From NCBI GenBank assembly GCA_016927535.1, contig JAFGMM010000417.1, positions 1-47,380 of the forward strand: a stretch of 47,380 bases of DNA, in the 5' to 3' direction. The notes below the pieces were generated by a model. The model was given only the letters and a program-made list of their open reading frames with translations, made no database searches and was not told the DNA's origin. Source of the stretch: Anaerolineae bacterium. GTDB taxonomy: Bacteria > Chloroflexota > Anaerolineae > Aggregatilineales > JAFGMM01. This document shows positions 17,628-26,418 of this stretch, piece by piece (the stretch's first letter is position 1; each line of letters begins with the position of its first letter). A program made the translations under genes and the position numbers.

Positions 17628-19418
17628 ATGCGAAAGCTCACGTTGGGGTTTTTACTCGTTGTTCTGCTGGTGGGCGCGCTGCCGGCATTTGCCGCCGTGC
17701 CCGGTGAAAACCTGACCGCGCTGGCGCGCTATTACCCGGAGAATACGGTTGTGTTCGCCGCGCTCCGCACCGACGCCGGCTTTGTCGAAACTCTCGACGG
17801 CGTGCTGGAGAAAATCGGCGCGGCTTTCCCCGAGGCCGGCATCTCGGCGGCGCCGCTTGGTGCTATGCTCGATGAGACCGCCCAGCGTATGGGCGGCGAA
17901 GACTTCGAGACGGTTTTCCGTGCCTGGATGGGTGACGCCGCCGCGCTGGGCATCACCGATTTTGGTGAATACGGCGAGCCGGCCGGCATCTTCGGGTTCG
18001 CGGTCGCCGACCGCGCCGCCGCCGAGGCCTTCGTCGATGCGCAGTTCACCCAACCGGATGGCGATGATTACGAGAAGCAGGTGACCTCTGATTACACCCT
18101 TTGGGAGGCGCAGAAAGAATGGCTGTCCGACATTGTGCTAGATGATGATGCGCTGCTGTTCTTCGCCGGCTTTGAGACGCTCCCGCTTGAAGGCTACAAG
18201 ACCGCCCTCGCCGACGCGGTGGACTTCCACGCTATGCTCACGCTGCTGCCCGACCGCGAGAACGATTACAGCGTCATTGGCTACTTCAACCCGGCCCCGC
18301 TCATGGCGATGATGGAGAAGAACACCGAGATGCCGCAGCTTTTCCTTGAACTGGCGAAGGCGCGCGGCCCCTATATGGTGGGTATGGCGGTCCGCGACGG
18401 GCGCGCGTTGGTGATGGATGTCGCCGGCGCGTGGGGCGATACGGCCAAACTGGAGGAGGCCGGCTTTGCGCTGGCAATGGATATCCAGCCCGCCGACCTG
18501 GGATTCGCCAGCTACGTCCCTGCCGATGCCCCGTTGGTGGCGCAGACCATCAATCCCGGCGGCCAGGCGCAGATGATCTTTGATAACATCCGCGCGATTG
18601 ATGCCTGGATGAAAGCGGAGGGTCTTTCGTTTGCGCCGGAGGACAGAAGCGACCCGGAGACCGAACGCATACTCTCCGGCCTGGAATTGGGCGACCTGCT
18701 CGCCTTTGCCAACCTGATGCTCAAGGGAATGACCGGCCTCGAGTACGAGAAGGATATCTTGCCGGTCATGGACGGTAACATGGCTGCCTACCTGCGCTTT
18801 ACCGGCAACATGGCGCTGGCGAAGAAGCTGGCCGGCCAGGGCATTTACTACCTGCCCGCCGAGATGGCCGTCGTCGCCGAGATCAACGACTCCGAAACCG
18901 CCGAGCGGGTTACCGAGGCCTTCGCCGGCATGTTGGAGCAGAACGGCTTCGAGATCGAGCGCGAGGAAATCGGCGGCGCGAATATGGTCGTGCTGCCGCG
19001 CCTGGCCGCGATGGTCTACCTGATGCTGCCGGGCGAGTACGTAGTGGAGATGCCCGAATTAGACGCGATGTTCGGCTGGAACGGCGAAGTATACGTCGCC
19101 GGCACGCGCAGCGCCGCGACCTTCAGCCTCGCGCCCGGCGAAAGTCTCGCCGATAACCCGGTGTTCCTCGCGGCGCAGGCGTATATGCTGCCCGGCGCGC
19201 AGGATATCCTGTACCTGAACCCGGACGGCTTGACGGCGTTGCCCCCTGCCCTTGAAGCGCTTGCCGCTGCCGAAGCGCCGTCCTACCAGGACGATGTGAA
19301 GGAGGCCGCGGCGATCCTTCGCGGGTTGTTCGACTTGATCGAAAGCGGCTCCATCACTGCCGCCGCCACCGACAACGGCGATACCATCGTCCGCATGGTA
19401 TTGACCCTGGCCGAGTAA
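17628..19418 (+). CDS. Secreted DUF3352 family protein, copy 1
   Basis: A 596-residue exported protein. Residues 1-22 are a signal peptide ending PAFA-AVPG (SPase I type, no lipobox Cys). The mature start LTALARYYPENTVVFAALR is the recognisable DUF3352 beginning (Leu-x-x-hydrophobic, P-x-x-T/A-hydrophobic-x-A). The rest alternates short strands and helices with repeated GFAVADRAAAEAFVDAQ- and LVMDVAGAW-like segments, suggesting two related halves. No catalytic motif is evident and the family has no established function. AAGGAG is 12 bases before the ATG. The next paralogue starts 29 bases after its stop, so the two form a bicistron. A third member is at 36323. Confidence 0.88.
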   Translation: MRKLTLGFLLVVLLVGALPAFAAVPGENLTALARYYPENTVVFAALRTDAGFVETLDGVLEKIGAAFPEAGISAAPLGAMLDETAQRMGGEDFETVFRAWMGDAAALGITDFGEYGEPAGIFGFAVADRAAAEAFVDAQFTQPDGDDYEKQVTSDYTLWEAQKEWLSDIVLDDDALLFFAGFETLPLEGYKTALADAVDFHAMLTLLPDRENDYSVIGYFNPAPLMAMMEKNTEMPQLFLELAKARGPYMVGMAVRDGRALVMDVAGAWGDTAKLEEAGFALAMDIQPADLGFASYVPADAPLVAQTINPGGQAQMIFDNIRAIDAWMKAEGLSFAPEDRSDPETERILSGLELGDLLAFANLMLKGMTGLEYEKDILPVMDGNMAAYLRFTGNMALAKKLAGQGIYYLPAEMAVVAEINDSETAERVTEAFAGMLEQNGFEIEREEIGGANMVVLPRLAAMVYLMLPGEYVVEMPELDAMFGWNGEVYVAGTRSAATFSLAPGESLADNPVFLAAQAYMLPGAQDILYLNPDGLTALPPALEALAAAEAPSYQDDVKEAAAILRGLFDLIESGSITAAATDNGDTIVRMVLTLAE

Positions 19419-19447
19419 TCGATTACGAGGAAGGAGACGAAATTGCT

Positions 19448-21313
19448 ATGAAGAAGTTAATGGTGCTTATTCTGCTTGCCAGCTTGTTGCTCGGTATGCT
19501 GCCTATCGCGTCGGCGGCGGCGCCTGCCGCAGACCTGACCCGGCTCGCAAGTTACTATCCTGAAAAGACCGTGTTGTTTGCCGCTGCCAACGTCAACGAC
19601 ACGTTCGCCGGTGTGGATACCCTCGCGGCGCGCCTCTCTGAGCGCTTCCCGGACTTGGTGCCGCCCGATTTCACGCTGAAGGGTGCGCTTGAAGCGCTGC
19701 TCCGAGAGAACTTCTACACTGCCGGCGACTTCGAGGCGCTGGTCGGCTCCTGGCTGGGCGATACGGTCGCCGTGGGGCTGCCCTCGGTGCAGAGCGCGAT
19801 GTCTGGCGCGCAGAACCTGTTTGGCCCTTTCACCTACGTCGTCGATATCACCAACCGGGGCGCCGCCGAAGCTTTCTTGGGGGGGATACTGTACGCCAGT
19901 GATTATGCGATCCAGCGCACCGAGACTCAGACGACGTACACCGCGCAGGATTGGCAGCGCGACCCCTCCTTCGCCATTTTCGACGAGATGATGATGGTCG
20001 TGCCTAACCCGCGTATGCTCGCGCGCCTGCCCGAAGTCTCGCTCGCCGATGACCCGCTCTTTACCGGCGCGGTCGGCCTGCTGCCCGGCGACGACTACCG
20101 CGCCATCCTTTACCTGGATACCCAGGGCATCATGAAGCCGTTGATGAGTATGATGAACATGACTAACCTGCCCATCGCCGTGTCGATGTCCTCCCAGGGT
20201 ATGAGGATGGCGATGGATGTCACTGGTCCCCAGGTTTTCGGTTTTGCCTTCTTGGATGACCGCACGCTGATGATGGACGTGGTGCAGCAGTACGCCGACC
20301 TGACCTCGATGCAAGAAAGGGGCGTCCAATACCTGTTCGATGTCCCGCCGGTCGATCTCGAATTCGCCGCGCATGTCCCCGGCGATGCGCCGCTGGTCGT
20401 CCAGGGCACCGACTTCGGCCCGACCGTCCAGGCGACTTTCGACAACCTGCGCGCGCTCGGCCCGGTCTACCAGGAGATGTTTTTGCAGCAGTTGGAGGCG
20501 GCGCGGGAATACATGGAGCCGATGCAATACCAGATGACCACCAACGCCATCCGCCGCTATCTTGACTTCGGCCACCTGGTCACGCTGTTCGACGCAGCAT
20601 ACGCCGGTTTGACCGGCCTGAACCTAGAAAAAGACGTGCTGCCGTGGATGACCGGGGATTATGCGGTCTTCGCGCGGCTGCTGCCGTTTAAGAATGCGAC
20701 TTCAGATGGCTATACACTCGACGTGGGCGTCATCAATGAAGCCACCGACGCCGAAGCCATCGCCGGGATGATGGACGGCCTGCAATACGCGCTCGACTCG
20801 TATAACGGAATGTACACCGTAGAGGAGGTCGGCGGCGGCCAGGCGCTGGTGCTGCCTAACATTGTCCCTACCTTTTTCCCCGGCGGCCCATACGAAACGG
20901 CGCTCGAAGTTCCTGAACTGCACCTTATGGTCGGCGCCAACGACGCGGTATTCGGTTGGGGAACGCGCCCCGGCGTCGCTTTCGGCATGGCGCCGGGCGA
21001 AGACAACCTCGCCGGCCTCCCGGCCTTCATCGCGGCGCAGGAATACTTCCTTGAGGACGCGACCGGCGTCGCTTTCCTCAACTCGGACGGCCTGACGACC
21101 CTGGCCGCTCTGTACCTTTCGGTCAATCAAACTTATGTGAACATCTTGGAAGGGGTGAACGCCGCCGAGGCCGCCGCCGAACTTGAAGCGGCCGGCGCGC
21201 GTGACGCCGCCGCAATTCTGAAGATCATCGACCTGATCGATAGCGCCAGCATCAGCGCCGTTTCAAGCGAGGCCAGCATGGTGCAGCGCTTCGTTGTTAC
21301 GCTGTCCGAATAG
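19448..21313 (+). CDS. Secreted DUF3352 family protein, copy 2
   Basis: A 621-residue paralogue of the preceding protein. The signal peptide (residues 1-24, LLLGMLPIASAAAPA) leads into LTRLASYYPEKTVLFAAANV, parallel to copy 1. Shared landmarks include a mid-protein P-A/G-D-APLV motif (HVPGDAPLVVQGTDFG here, YVPADAPLVAQTINPG in copy 1), GLTGLNLEKDVLPWM against GMTGLEYEKDILPVM, and the end SISAV...VVTLSE against SITAA...VLTLAE. The two are clearly homologous along their length but well diverged, so the duplication is old. Extracytoplasmic role unknown. RBS AAGGAGACG is about 10 bases upstream of ATG 19448. Confidence 0.88.
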   Translation: MKKLMVLILLASLLLGMLPIASAAAPAADLTRLASYYPEKTVLFAAANVNDTFAGVDTLAARLSERFPDLVPPDFTLKGALEALLRENFYTAGDFEALVGSWLGDTVAVGLPSVQSAMSGAQNLFGPFTYVVDITNRGAAEAFLGGILYASDYAIQRTETQTTYTAQDWQRDPSFAIFDEMMMVVPNPRMLARLPEVSLADDPLFTGAVGLLPGDDYRAILYLDTQGIMKPLMSMMNMTNLPIAVSMSSQGMRMAMDVTGPQVFGFAFLDDRTLMMDVVQQYADLTSMQERGVQYLFDVPPVDLEFAAHVPGDAPLVVQGTDFGPTVQATFDNLRALGPVYQEMFLQQLEAAREYMEPMQYQMTTNAIRRYLDFGHLVTLFDAAYAGLTGLNLEKDVLPWMTGDYAVFARLLPFKNATSDGYTLDVGVINEATDAEAIAGMMDGLQYALDSYNGMYTVEEVGGGQALVLPNIVPTFFPGGPYETALEVPELHLMVGANDAVFGWGTRPGVAFGMAPGEDNLAGLPAFIAAQEYFLEDATGVAFLNSDGLTTLAALYLSVNQTYVNILEGVNAAEAAAELEAAGARDAAAILKIIDLIDSASISAVSSEASMVQRFVVTLSE

Positions 21314-21339
21314 AGCTTACCTCTCAATTTTTCAAAGAT

Positions 21340-21372
21340 GGGGACATGGCGCGCACCGCGCGCCGTGTCCCC
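21340..21372. terminator. Bidirectional hairpin between DUF3352 copy 2 and mutS2
   Basis: A 14-bp stem GGGGACATGGCGCG (21340-21353) / CGCGCCGTGTCCCC (21359-21372) with one wobble pair, between two convergent genes. On the minus strand a T-containing stretch follows (ATCTTTGAAAAATT); on the plus strand no T-run follows. Terminator role is likely but not certain. Confidence 0.5.
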
Positions 21373-21394
21373 CTGCGGTGATCCACCTACTCAT

Positions 21395-23785
21395 TTACTG
21401 CTCGACGATCTTGACCACGGTCACGCCGTCGCCGCCCTCTTTGTGGCTGCCGCTCTCCGACGACTTCACCAGCGGATGGTCGCGCAGCCTGTCGCGGATT
21501 GCGCGCCGCAGCGCCCCGGTGCCTTTGCCGTGGATGATGCGCACGAACGGCAGCCCGGCCATGTACGCCGCGTCGAGGTAATCATCCAGGCGGGGCAGCG
21601 CCTCCTCGACCATCTGCCCGCGCATGTCTAATTCCATGCCCGGCGAGGCGCTGCGCGCCGGCAGCGGGTCACGGCGTCTCTCGGTCTCGGCGAGCTTCCG
21701 GTCGAGCCGGCCGCGTCGCTCCAGGTCGTCCAGGTTGGCGCGCGCGCGCATCCGCCCGATTTGCACTTCGGCGTCTTCGGCGGTCAGTTCGGTGATCTGG
21801 CCTTCCATCTTGAGCGGGCGCACCCATACTATCTCGCCCAGCCGGAAGGCCGGCGCCTGGTCTTCTAAGTCAACCGGTTCGGTTGCCGGCGCGACCGGCT
21901 CGGCCAGGCGCGTTTCCAGGTCTTCGGTCTGGCCCTCGATCTCGTTAAGGGCGTCCAGGGGCAGGGCGGCCTGGCGCATTTGCTGGCGAAGCTGGCGCAT
22001 CTTCTTGCGCAGCCGGCTTAGCTCGCGCTGGCCCTTGTTGCGGGTTTTCTGGAGCAGTTCGCGCCGCTCGTCTTCGATGTTGTCCAGGCGCTTTTGCAGT
22101 TCGGCGCGCAGTTCATCCGCCTCCGCGCGGATGCGCTCGGCGTCGGCGCGGGCGGCTTTGGCTTCGTCGCGCGAGACTCGAATCTCCTCCAGCAGGTTAT
22201 CGACCTCCAAGTCGTCCGCTTTTACCAGGCTGCGCGCCTCGTCGATGACGCTCTCCGGCAGGCCCAGCCGCGCCGCAATATCCAGCGCGTTGCTGCGCCC
22301 CGGCAGGCCCACGATGAGCCGGTAGGTGGGCGCGAGCGTTTCCAGATCGAACTCCACGCTGGCGTTGCGGAGGCCGGGCGTCTCTTGTGCGAAGATTTTT
22401 AGCTCCGGGTGGTGGGTGGTGACGATGGTCGTCGTGCCGGTATCCAGCAGGTGCGAGAGCAGCGCGCGCGCCAGGGCGCTCCCCTCGGTGGGGTCGGTGC
22501 CGGCGCCCAGTTCGTCCAGCAGCACGAGCGTGTGTTCGTCGGTCTCATCCAGGACGTGGATGATATTGGTCATATGCGACGAGAAGGTCGAGAGCGACTG
22601 CTCGATAGATTGCTCGTCGCCGATGTCGGCATAGACGCCGTGGAACACGGTCAGGGTCGCGGCTTTGGCCGGGAGGTGCAGGCCGCACTGTGCCATCAAG
22701 ATCATGAGACCTACCGTCTTGAGCGCGACCGTCTTGCCGCCAGTGTTGGGGCCGGTGACGACCAGGCCGTAAGTCTCGTCGTCCAGCGCCAGGTCAATCG
22801 GCACGACCGTTTGCGGGTCGAGCAGCGGGTGGCGTGCCTCGATCAGCTCGATGGCGCCGCCGGGATGCCGCCGCGTGCCCCGTCCGGGCATCGCGCGGAA
22901 GCCGACCAGGTTGGGCCGCGTGCCTTTGATCGCGTAGGCGTATTTAGCTTTGGCAAGGGCAAAGTCGATCTGGGCCAATGCCTCAACCGTGCGCGCAATC
23001 GACGCGGACCGTTCGCCGACCATGCTCGAAAGCTCGGCCAGGATGCGGTTGATCTCGTCGATTTCATCCATTTGAAGCTGGCGGTAGGTGTTGTTCAATT
23101 CGACCGTGCTCAACGGCTCGATGAACAGGGTCGCGCCGCTTGCACTCTGGTCATGCACTACGCCTTTGATGCGCCCTTTGTACTGCGCCTGGAGCGGGAC
23201 CACGTAGCGCCCGCCGCGCTGGGTAATCAGCGCCTCTTGCAGCCACTTGGTGTTTGTGGGGCTGTGGATGATCGCATTCAGCTTGCTCATCAACCGGTCG
23301 AAGGCGACGCGCATTTCCGAGCGGATTTTGCCCAGCCGGGGCGAGGCGCTGTCCAGGATTTCGCCGCGCTCGTTGATGGCGTCGCCGATGGCGTCTACGA
23401 TGTCCTCGTTCGGCTCGATGAAGTCGGCGATCTCACCCAACAGGGGAAACTGCCCACCCAGCCGGCCGAGGGTGCGCTTCAGGATGGCGCCGCGCTGCAA
23501 AGTCGCTTGTACGTTGAGGAGGAGCTGCGGGTCGAGCACGATGCCCCGGCTGGCCCGGCTGGCGTCGGCGCGCACGTCGCGCGCCCCGCCGATGGTGAGA
23601 TTGCTCTTCTGCTCCAGGAGTTCGACTGCTTCGGCGGTTTCCTGCTGGCGGCGCTGGGCCTCCTCCAGGCGCGGGGTGGGCGCCAGGCGGTGAACCAAGT
23701 CAGCGCTGGCCGAGAAGCTGGTGAATTCTACAACCCGCGCTAATATCTTGGGAAGTTCTAATACTTCGGTTGATTTGATGTCCAT
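21395..23785 (-). CDS. mutS2: Endonuclease MutS2
   Basis: A 796-residue MutS2, which suppresses homologous recombination and, in some bacteria, rescues stalled or collided ribosomes. The ATPase has Walker A GPNTGGKT (345-352), a following LKTVGLMILMAQCG, and Walker B TLVLLDELGAGTDPTEG (419-435). The clamp coiled coil lies around 500-610. The C-terminal Smr nuclease domain (about 715-796) has LDMRGQMVEEAL and HGKGTGALR, with the usual LDLRG written LDMRG. The mismatch-recognition domain of MutS1 is absent, as expected. ATG 23785 is preceded by AAGAAG. It is single, convergent with the DUF3352 pair. Confidence 0.97.
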   Translation of the reverse strand: MDIKSTEVLELPKILARVVEFTSFSASADLVHRLAPTPRLEEAQRRQQETAEAVELLEQKSNLTIGGARDVRADASRASRGIVLDPQLLLNVQATLQRGAILKRTLGRLGGQFPLLGEIADFIEPNEDIVDAIGDAINERGEILDSASPRLGKIRSEMRVAFDRLMSKLNAIIHSPTNTKWLQEALITQRGGRYVVPLQAQYKGRIKGVVHDQSASGATLFIEPLSTVELNNTYRQLQMDEIDEINRILAELSSMVGERSASIARTVEALAQIDFALAKAKYAYAIKGTRPNLVGFRAMPGRGTRRHPGGAIELIEARHPLLDPQTVVPIDLALDDETYGLVVTGPNTGGKTVALKTVGLMILMAQCGLHLPAKAATLTVFHGVYADIGDEQSIEQSLSTFSSHMTNIIHVLDETDEHTLVLLDELGAGTDPTEGSALARALLSHLLDTGTTTIVTTHHPELKIFAQETPGLRNASVEFDLETLAPTYRLIVGLPGRSNALDIAARLGLPESVIDEARSLVKADDLEVDNLLEEIRVSRDEAKAARADAERIRAEADELRAELQKRLDNIEDERRELLQKTRNKGQRELSRLRKKMRQLRQQMRQAALPLDALNEIEGQTEDLETRLAEPVAPATEPVDLEDQAPAFRLGEIVWVRPLKMEGQITELTAEDAEVQIGRMRARANLDDLERRGRLDRKLAETERRRDPLPARSASPGMELDMRGQMVEEALPRLDDYLDAAYMAGLPFVRIIHGKGTGALRRAIRDRLRDHPLVKSSESGSHKEGGDGVTVVKIVEQ

Positions 23786-24065
23786 GTCTTCTTGACTATT
23801 CGTCTACGTCACCGGGTCCGACTTTTGCGTTGTGTAAAAATCTGCTACTATCATGCCCTGTAGATCGTTTTCTTGCCAATCATTGGTGGGCTGTGCTGCG
23901 CCGCGCTTCTAACGGGTGATGAACTTTACCGTTTGGTTTTGGGAGCAGGATTGTGTTAGAATGCCCATGCGTGATGTATGATCCTAAACAAGTACTCGAA
24001 CCAGTATTGGCTGGCGTTTGCGATAAAGGTTTGTCCTCCTGGCTCTATGTTTCAACTTAGGCAGG

Positions 24066-24094
24066 TTGTACATATGGGCGATGGAGATTATACT
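24066..24094 (+). promoter_or_regulatory. Candidate distal promoter of the V4R-like gene
   Basis: TTGTAC (24066-24071), 17-base spacer, TATACT (24089-24094): one of the best sigma-70-type matches in the window. It predicts a start near 24101 and a 200-base leader. Confidence 0.55.
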
Positions 24095-24183
24095 CTAATG
24101 CTATGACCTTTCACCTAAGCGGTATCCTGTACGAATCATAGTAAGGACAGCGGAACAAAGTTGTCGGGCATGAGCAGAATCAC

Positions 24184-24211
24184 TTGCAATCCGGCAAAAT
24201 TAGTGTACACT
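24184..24211 (+). promoter_or_regulatory. Candidate proximal promoter of the V4R-like gene
   Basis: TTGCAA (24184-24189), 16-base spacer, TACACT (24206-24211). The predicted start at about 24218 would fall inside the folded leader, so the two promoters would give transcripts with and without its complete outer stem. Confidence 0.45.
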
Positions 24212-24213
24212 GT

Positions 24214-24281
24214 GCTGGTGGGTAGGCCAAAGCTGATGGGAAAACGATTTCTTTTGCAGGCCTAAATCCCAGCGGACCAGC
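24214..24281 (+). promoter_or_regulatory. Putative structured leader RNA (unknown class)
   Basis: Three nested stems: GCTGGT (24214-24219) with ACCAGC (24276-24281); GGG (24220-24222) with CCC (24268-24270); and TAGGCC (24223-24228) with GGCCTA (24259-24264). A small hairpin GAAA-ACGA-TTTC (24240-24251) caps it. Unpaired AGCGG (24271-24275) and AAT (24265-24267) form bulges on the 3' side. It ends 20 bases before the ATG and about 8 bases before AGGAG, a position suited to control of translation. It matches no riboswitch consensus that I could recall. Confidence 0.5.
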
Positions 24282-24301
24282 AACCACAGGAGTAAAGCAA
24301 T

Positions 24302-24958
24302 ATGCCTATCCAGAAAATCGAACCGTCAGGGTTGTGCTATCCAAACAAGTTTGCCTTAATCTGGCTTACGGCTTTGGAAGAGGTAATGGGCAAGAATGGC
24401 CTCAATGCCATTCTCAACCTGGCGGGCCAGTCAAAATACATCAACAACTACCCCCCCGATAACCTTGATAAAGAAGTAGACATGGCAGATATTACGGCTT
24501 GGCAGCTTGCCGTGGAGGAATTGTATGGTCGGCGCGGGGGGCGCGGGTTGGCGTTGCGGGCCGGGCGTACCCTCTTTTCAGATGCACTTAAGGGTTTCGG
24601 CGCGATGGCCGGCGTCGGCGACTTGGCTTTTAAAGTACTACCGCTCCAGGCCAAGTTAAAGGTTGGCTTGCCGGCGGTCGCGGGTATTTTTCGCCAGTTC
24701 AGCGATCAGGTTAGCTATGTGCTGGACGAGGACGACCGTTACATCTACACTTACGAACTGGTAGACGGCCTGCGCCGGTGCCCCATGTGCCAGCAGCGCG
24801 ATGCTGAACAGCCGGTTTGCTTTACCGGACAGGGCCTGCTCCAGGAGGCGCTGCGCTGGGTGAGCGGCGGCCACGAATTCAAAGTAGATATGGTCGAGTG
24901 CATGGCCTGCGGCGATTCGCGCGGTGCATATCACATTTACAAAGAGCCGATTTCTTAA
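24302..24958 (+). CDS. V4R-domain-like small-molecule-binding protein
   Basis: A 218-residue cytoplasmic protein. The C-terminal third has the Chloroflexota V4R-like pattern: RRCPMCQQRDAEQPVCF, GLLQEALRWVSGGHEFKVD and VECMACGDSRGAYHIYKEP. V4R (4-vinyl reductase, BchJ/H-NOX-like fold) domains bind hydrophobic ligands or tetrapyrroles. The cysteines (CPMC, PVC, CMAC) could hold a metal or a redox pair. The N-terminal part (FALIWLTALEEVMGKNGLNAILNLAG) is helical. ATG 24302 has AGGAG 8-12 bases upstream. It is monocistronic, with its own promoters and terminator, which suggests a regulator-like or sensor role; no partner is obvious. Confidence 0.7.
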   Translation: MPIQKIEPSGLCYPNKFALIWLTALEEVMGKNGLNAILNLAGQSKYINNYPPDNLDKEVDMADITAWQLAVEELYGRRGGRGLALRAGRTLFSDALKGFGAMAGVGDLAFKVLPLQAKLKVGLPAVAGIFRQFSDQVSYVLDEDDRYIYTYELVDGLRRCPMCQQRDAEQPVCFTGQGLLQEALRWVSGGHEFKVDMVECMACGDSRGAYHIYKEPIS

Positions 24959-24993
24959 AATCTCTACAGTAGTCATTGCTTCGCTCTTTATCC

Positions 24994-25030
24994 CTAGCCA
25001 CCTACAAGCCTTAGGTGGCTAGATATGTTT
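24994..25030 (+). terminator. Terminator after the V4R-like gene
   Basis: A perfect 11-bp stem CTAGCCACCTA (24994-25004) / TAGGTGGCTAG (25012-25022), 7-base loop, then ATATGTTTT. It lies 36 bases after the stop codon. Confidence 0.65.
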
Positions 25031-25125
25031 TGGGCTTGGGTCATGCTGAGGTAAAATGAGCAGCGTCGAGACAGACCGTCTTTACCCTTCTACAGCTTAA
25101 GCTAAAGCATTAAGGAGAAGAAACA

Positions 25126-26322
25126 ATGAAAACCTGGTCGAAGCGTCTGACCGCGTTCGGCGTGCTGGCGATGTTGCTGCTTGCCCCGTTCGCCTCGGCG
25201 CAGGATGAGGAATTGGTGTTCGGTATGGTGCTGGTCGGCCCGAAGGACGACCACGGCTGGAGCGAAGCCAACTACACCGCCGGCGAGTATGTCATGGAGA
25301 TGGTCCCCGGCACGAAGATGCTCGTCTTCGAGAGCCTGAACGCCGCCGACGCGCCGGAGACGACCCTAGAGCAGGTGGTCGATCAGTTTGTTGAAGAGGG
25401 CGCGCAGTTGATCTTCACCACCTCCGACGCTTTCGAGGAAGACACGACACTGGTCGCCGCGAAGTACCCCGACGTGGTGTTCATCAACGTTTCGGGCGAC
25501 GATGTGCTTACCGGCGAAGCGTCTGAGAATCTCGGCAACATCATGGGCGAGATGGAATGGGGCAAAGCGCTGGCCGGCTGCGCGGCGGCGCTCGCCACCG
25601 AGACCGGTAAGATCGCTTACCTCGGCCCGCTGATCAACTTTGAAACCCTCCGTCTGGCCTCCTCGGCCTACCTGGGCGCCAAGTACTGCTACGAGCAGTA
25701 CGCGGGCGGCGACCCGGCTGAACTCGAATTCACCGTCACCTGGATCGGCTTCTGGTTCAACATTCCCGGCGTCACGCTCGACCCGACCGAGGAAGTGAAC
25801 CGCTTCTTCGACGCCGGTGTGGACGTGGTGATCTCCGGCATCGATACCACCGAAGCCATTGTTGAGGCCGGCCGCCGCGCCACCGAGGGCGAGAAGGTCT
25901 GGGCCATTCCCTACGACTACGAAGGCGCCTGCGAAGAAGCCCCCGACGTGTGCTTGGGCGTGCCTTACTTCAACTGGGGGCCGGCTTATGTAAAGACCGT
26001 CAGCGCCGTCATGGACGGCACCTGGGTGCCGGCCTGGGATTGGAACCCGCCCGACTGGGAGGATATCAATAACCGTGACACGACCGCTGTGGGCTTCGTC
26101 ATGGGGTCTGGCTTGACCGAGGAACAGGAGGCGACTCTCTGGGAGGTCGTGGATATGATGGCCGCCAGTGCCGAGGAAGGGCATTTTGCGCTCTGGCAAG
26201 GCCCGCTGAACCTGCAAGACGGCACCGAATACCTTGCCGAAGGTGAGTGGGCAACGCCGGAGCAGGTCTGGTACTTGCCGCAACTGCTCGAAGGCATGGA
26301 AGGTGCCAGCAGCAGCCAGTAA
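25126..26322 (+). CDS. BMP-family ABC transporter substrate-binding protein
   Basis: A 398-residue exported binding protein of the BMP/PnrA family, whose members bind nucleosides or related purines. Residues 1-25 are a signal peptide ending FASA-QDEE, with no lipobox Cys. Family features are VFGMVLVGPKDDHGWSEANY at the mature start, DQFVEEGAQLIFTTSDAF, and ISGIDTTEAIVEAGRRATEG. Typical BMP proteins keep the D-x-G/SxN hinge (here DHGWSEAN) and bind the base between aromatic residues. AAGGAG is 9 bases before the ATG. ATPase and two permeases follow. Lack of a lipid anchor raises the question of how the protein stays near the membrane. Confidence 0.9.
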   Translation: MKTWSKRLTAFGVLAMLLLAPFASAQDEELVFGMVLVGPKDDHGWSEANYTAGEYVMEMVPGTKMLVFESLNAADAPETTLEQVVDQFVEEGAQLIFTTSDAFEEDTTLVAAKYPDVVFINVSGDDVLTGEASENLGNIMGEMEWGKALAGCAAALATETGKIAYLGPLINFETLRLASSAYLGAKYCYEQYAGGDPAELEFTVTWIGFWFNIPGVTLDPTEEVNRFFDAGVDVVISGIDTTEAIVEAGRRATEGEKVWAIPYDYEGACEEAPDVCLGVPYFNWGPAYVKTVSAVMDGTWVPAWDWNPPDWEDINNRDTTAVGFVMGSGLTEEQEATLWEVVDMMAASAEEGHFALWQGPLNLQDGTEYLAEGEWATPEQVWYLPQLLEGMEGASSSQ

Positions 26323-26340
26323 CTACACCGTATGATCGTA

Positions 26341-26367
26341 GGGGCGCGGCATCGCCCGCCGCGCCCC
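26341..26367 (+). repeat. Hairpin between binding-protein and ATPase genes
   Basis: GGGGCGCGGC (26341-26350) and GCCGCGCCCC (26358-26367) form a perfect 10-bp stem with a 7-base loop and no T-run. Such intercistronic hairpins often stabilise the upstream binding-protein message. The GTAGGGGCG... start also resembles the repeat at 47300. Confidence 0.55.
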
Positions 26368-26418
26368 GATCCGTCGTTGCGTTCGATCCCCCGCTTTTAG
26401 CCGAAGGAACTTGCCCTT

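Larger units (their letters stand above)
23786..24301. other. 516-base non-coding region upstream of the V4R-like gene
   Basis: The longest gene-less stretch. It carries two good plus-strand promoter candidates (24066-24094 and 24184-24211), a weaker one (TTGGTT 23933-23938, 18 bases, TAGAAT 23957-23962), and the folded leader 24214-24281. No open frame of note was found in it. Composition is more AT-rich than the surrounding genes. Confidence 0.65.

Noticed and set aside
22409-23743. 444-residue plus frame over mutS2
   Set aside because: Shadow of mutS2; no recognisable domain, while MutS2 motifs on the minus strand are complete.
24214-24281. c-di-GMP-I riboswitch
   Set aside because: GGCCTAA-like and CCAAAGC-like pieces are present, but the GACGCAAAGCC and GGTAGGCAGG core parts and the two-helix packing are missing.
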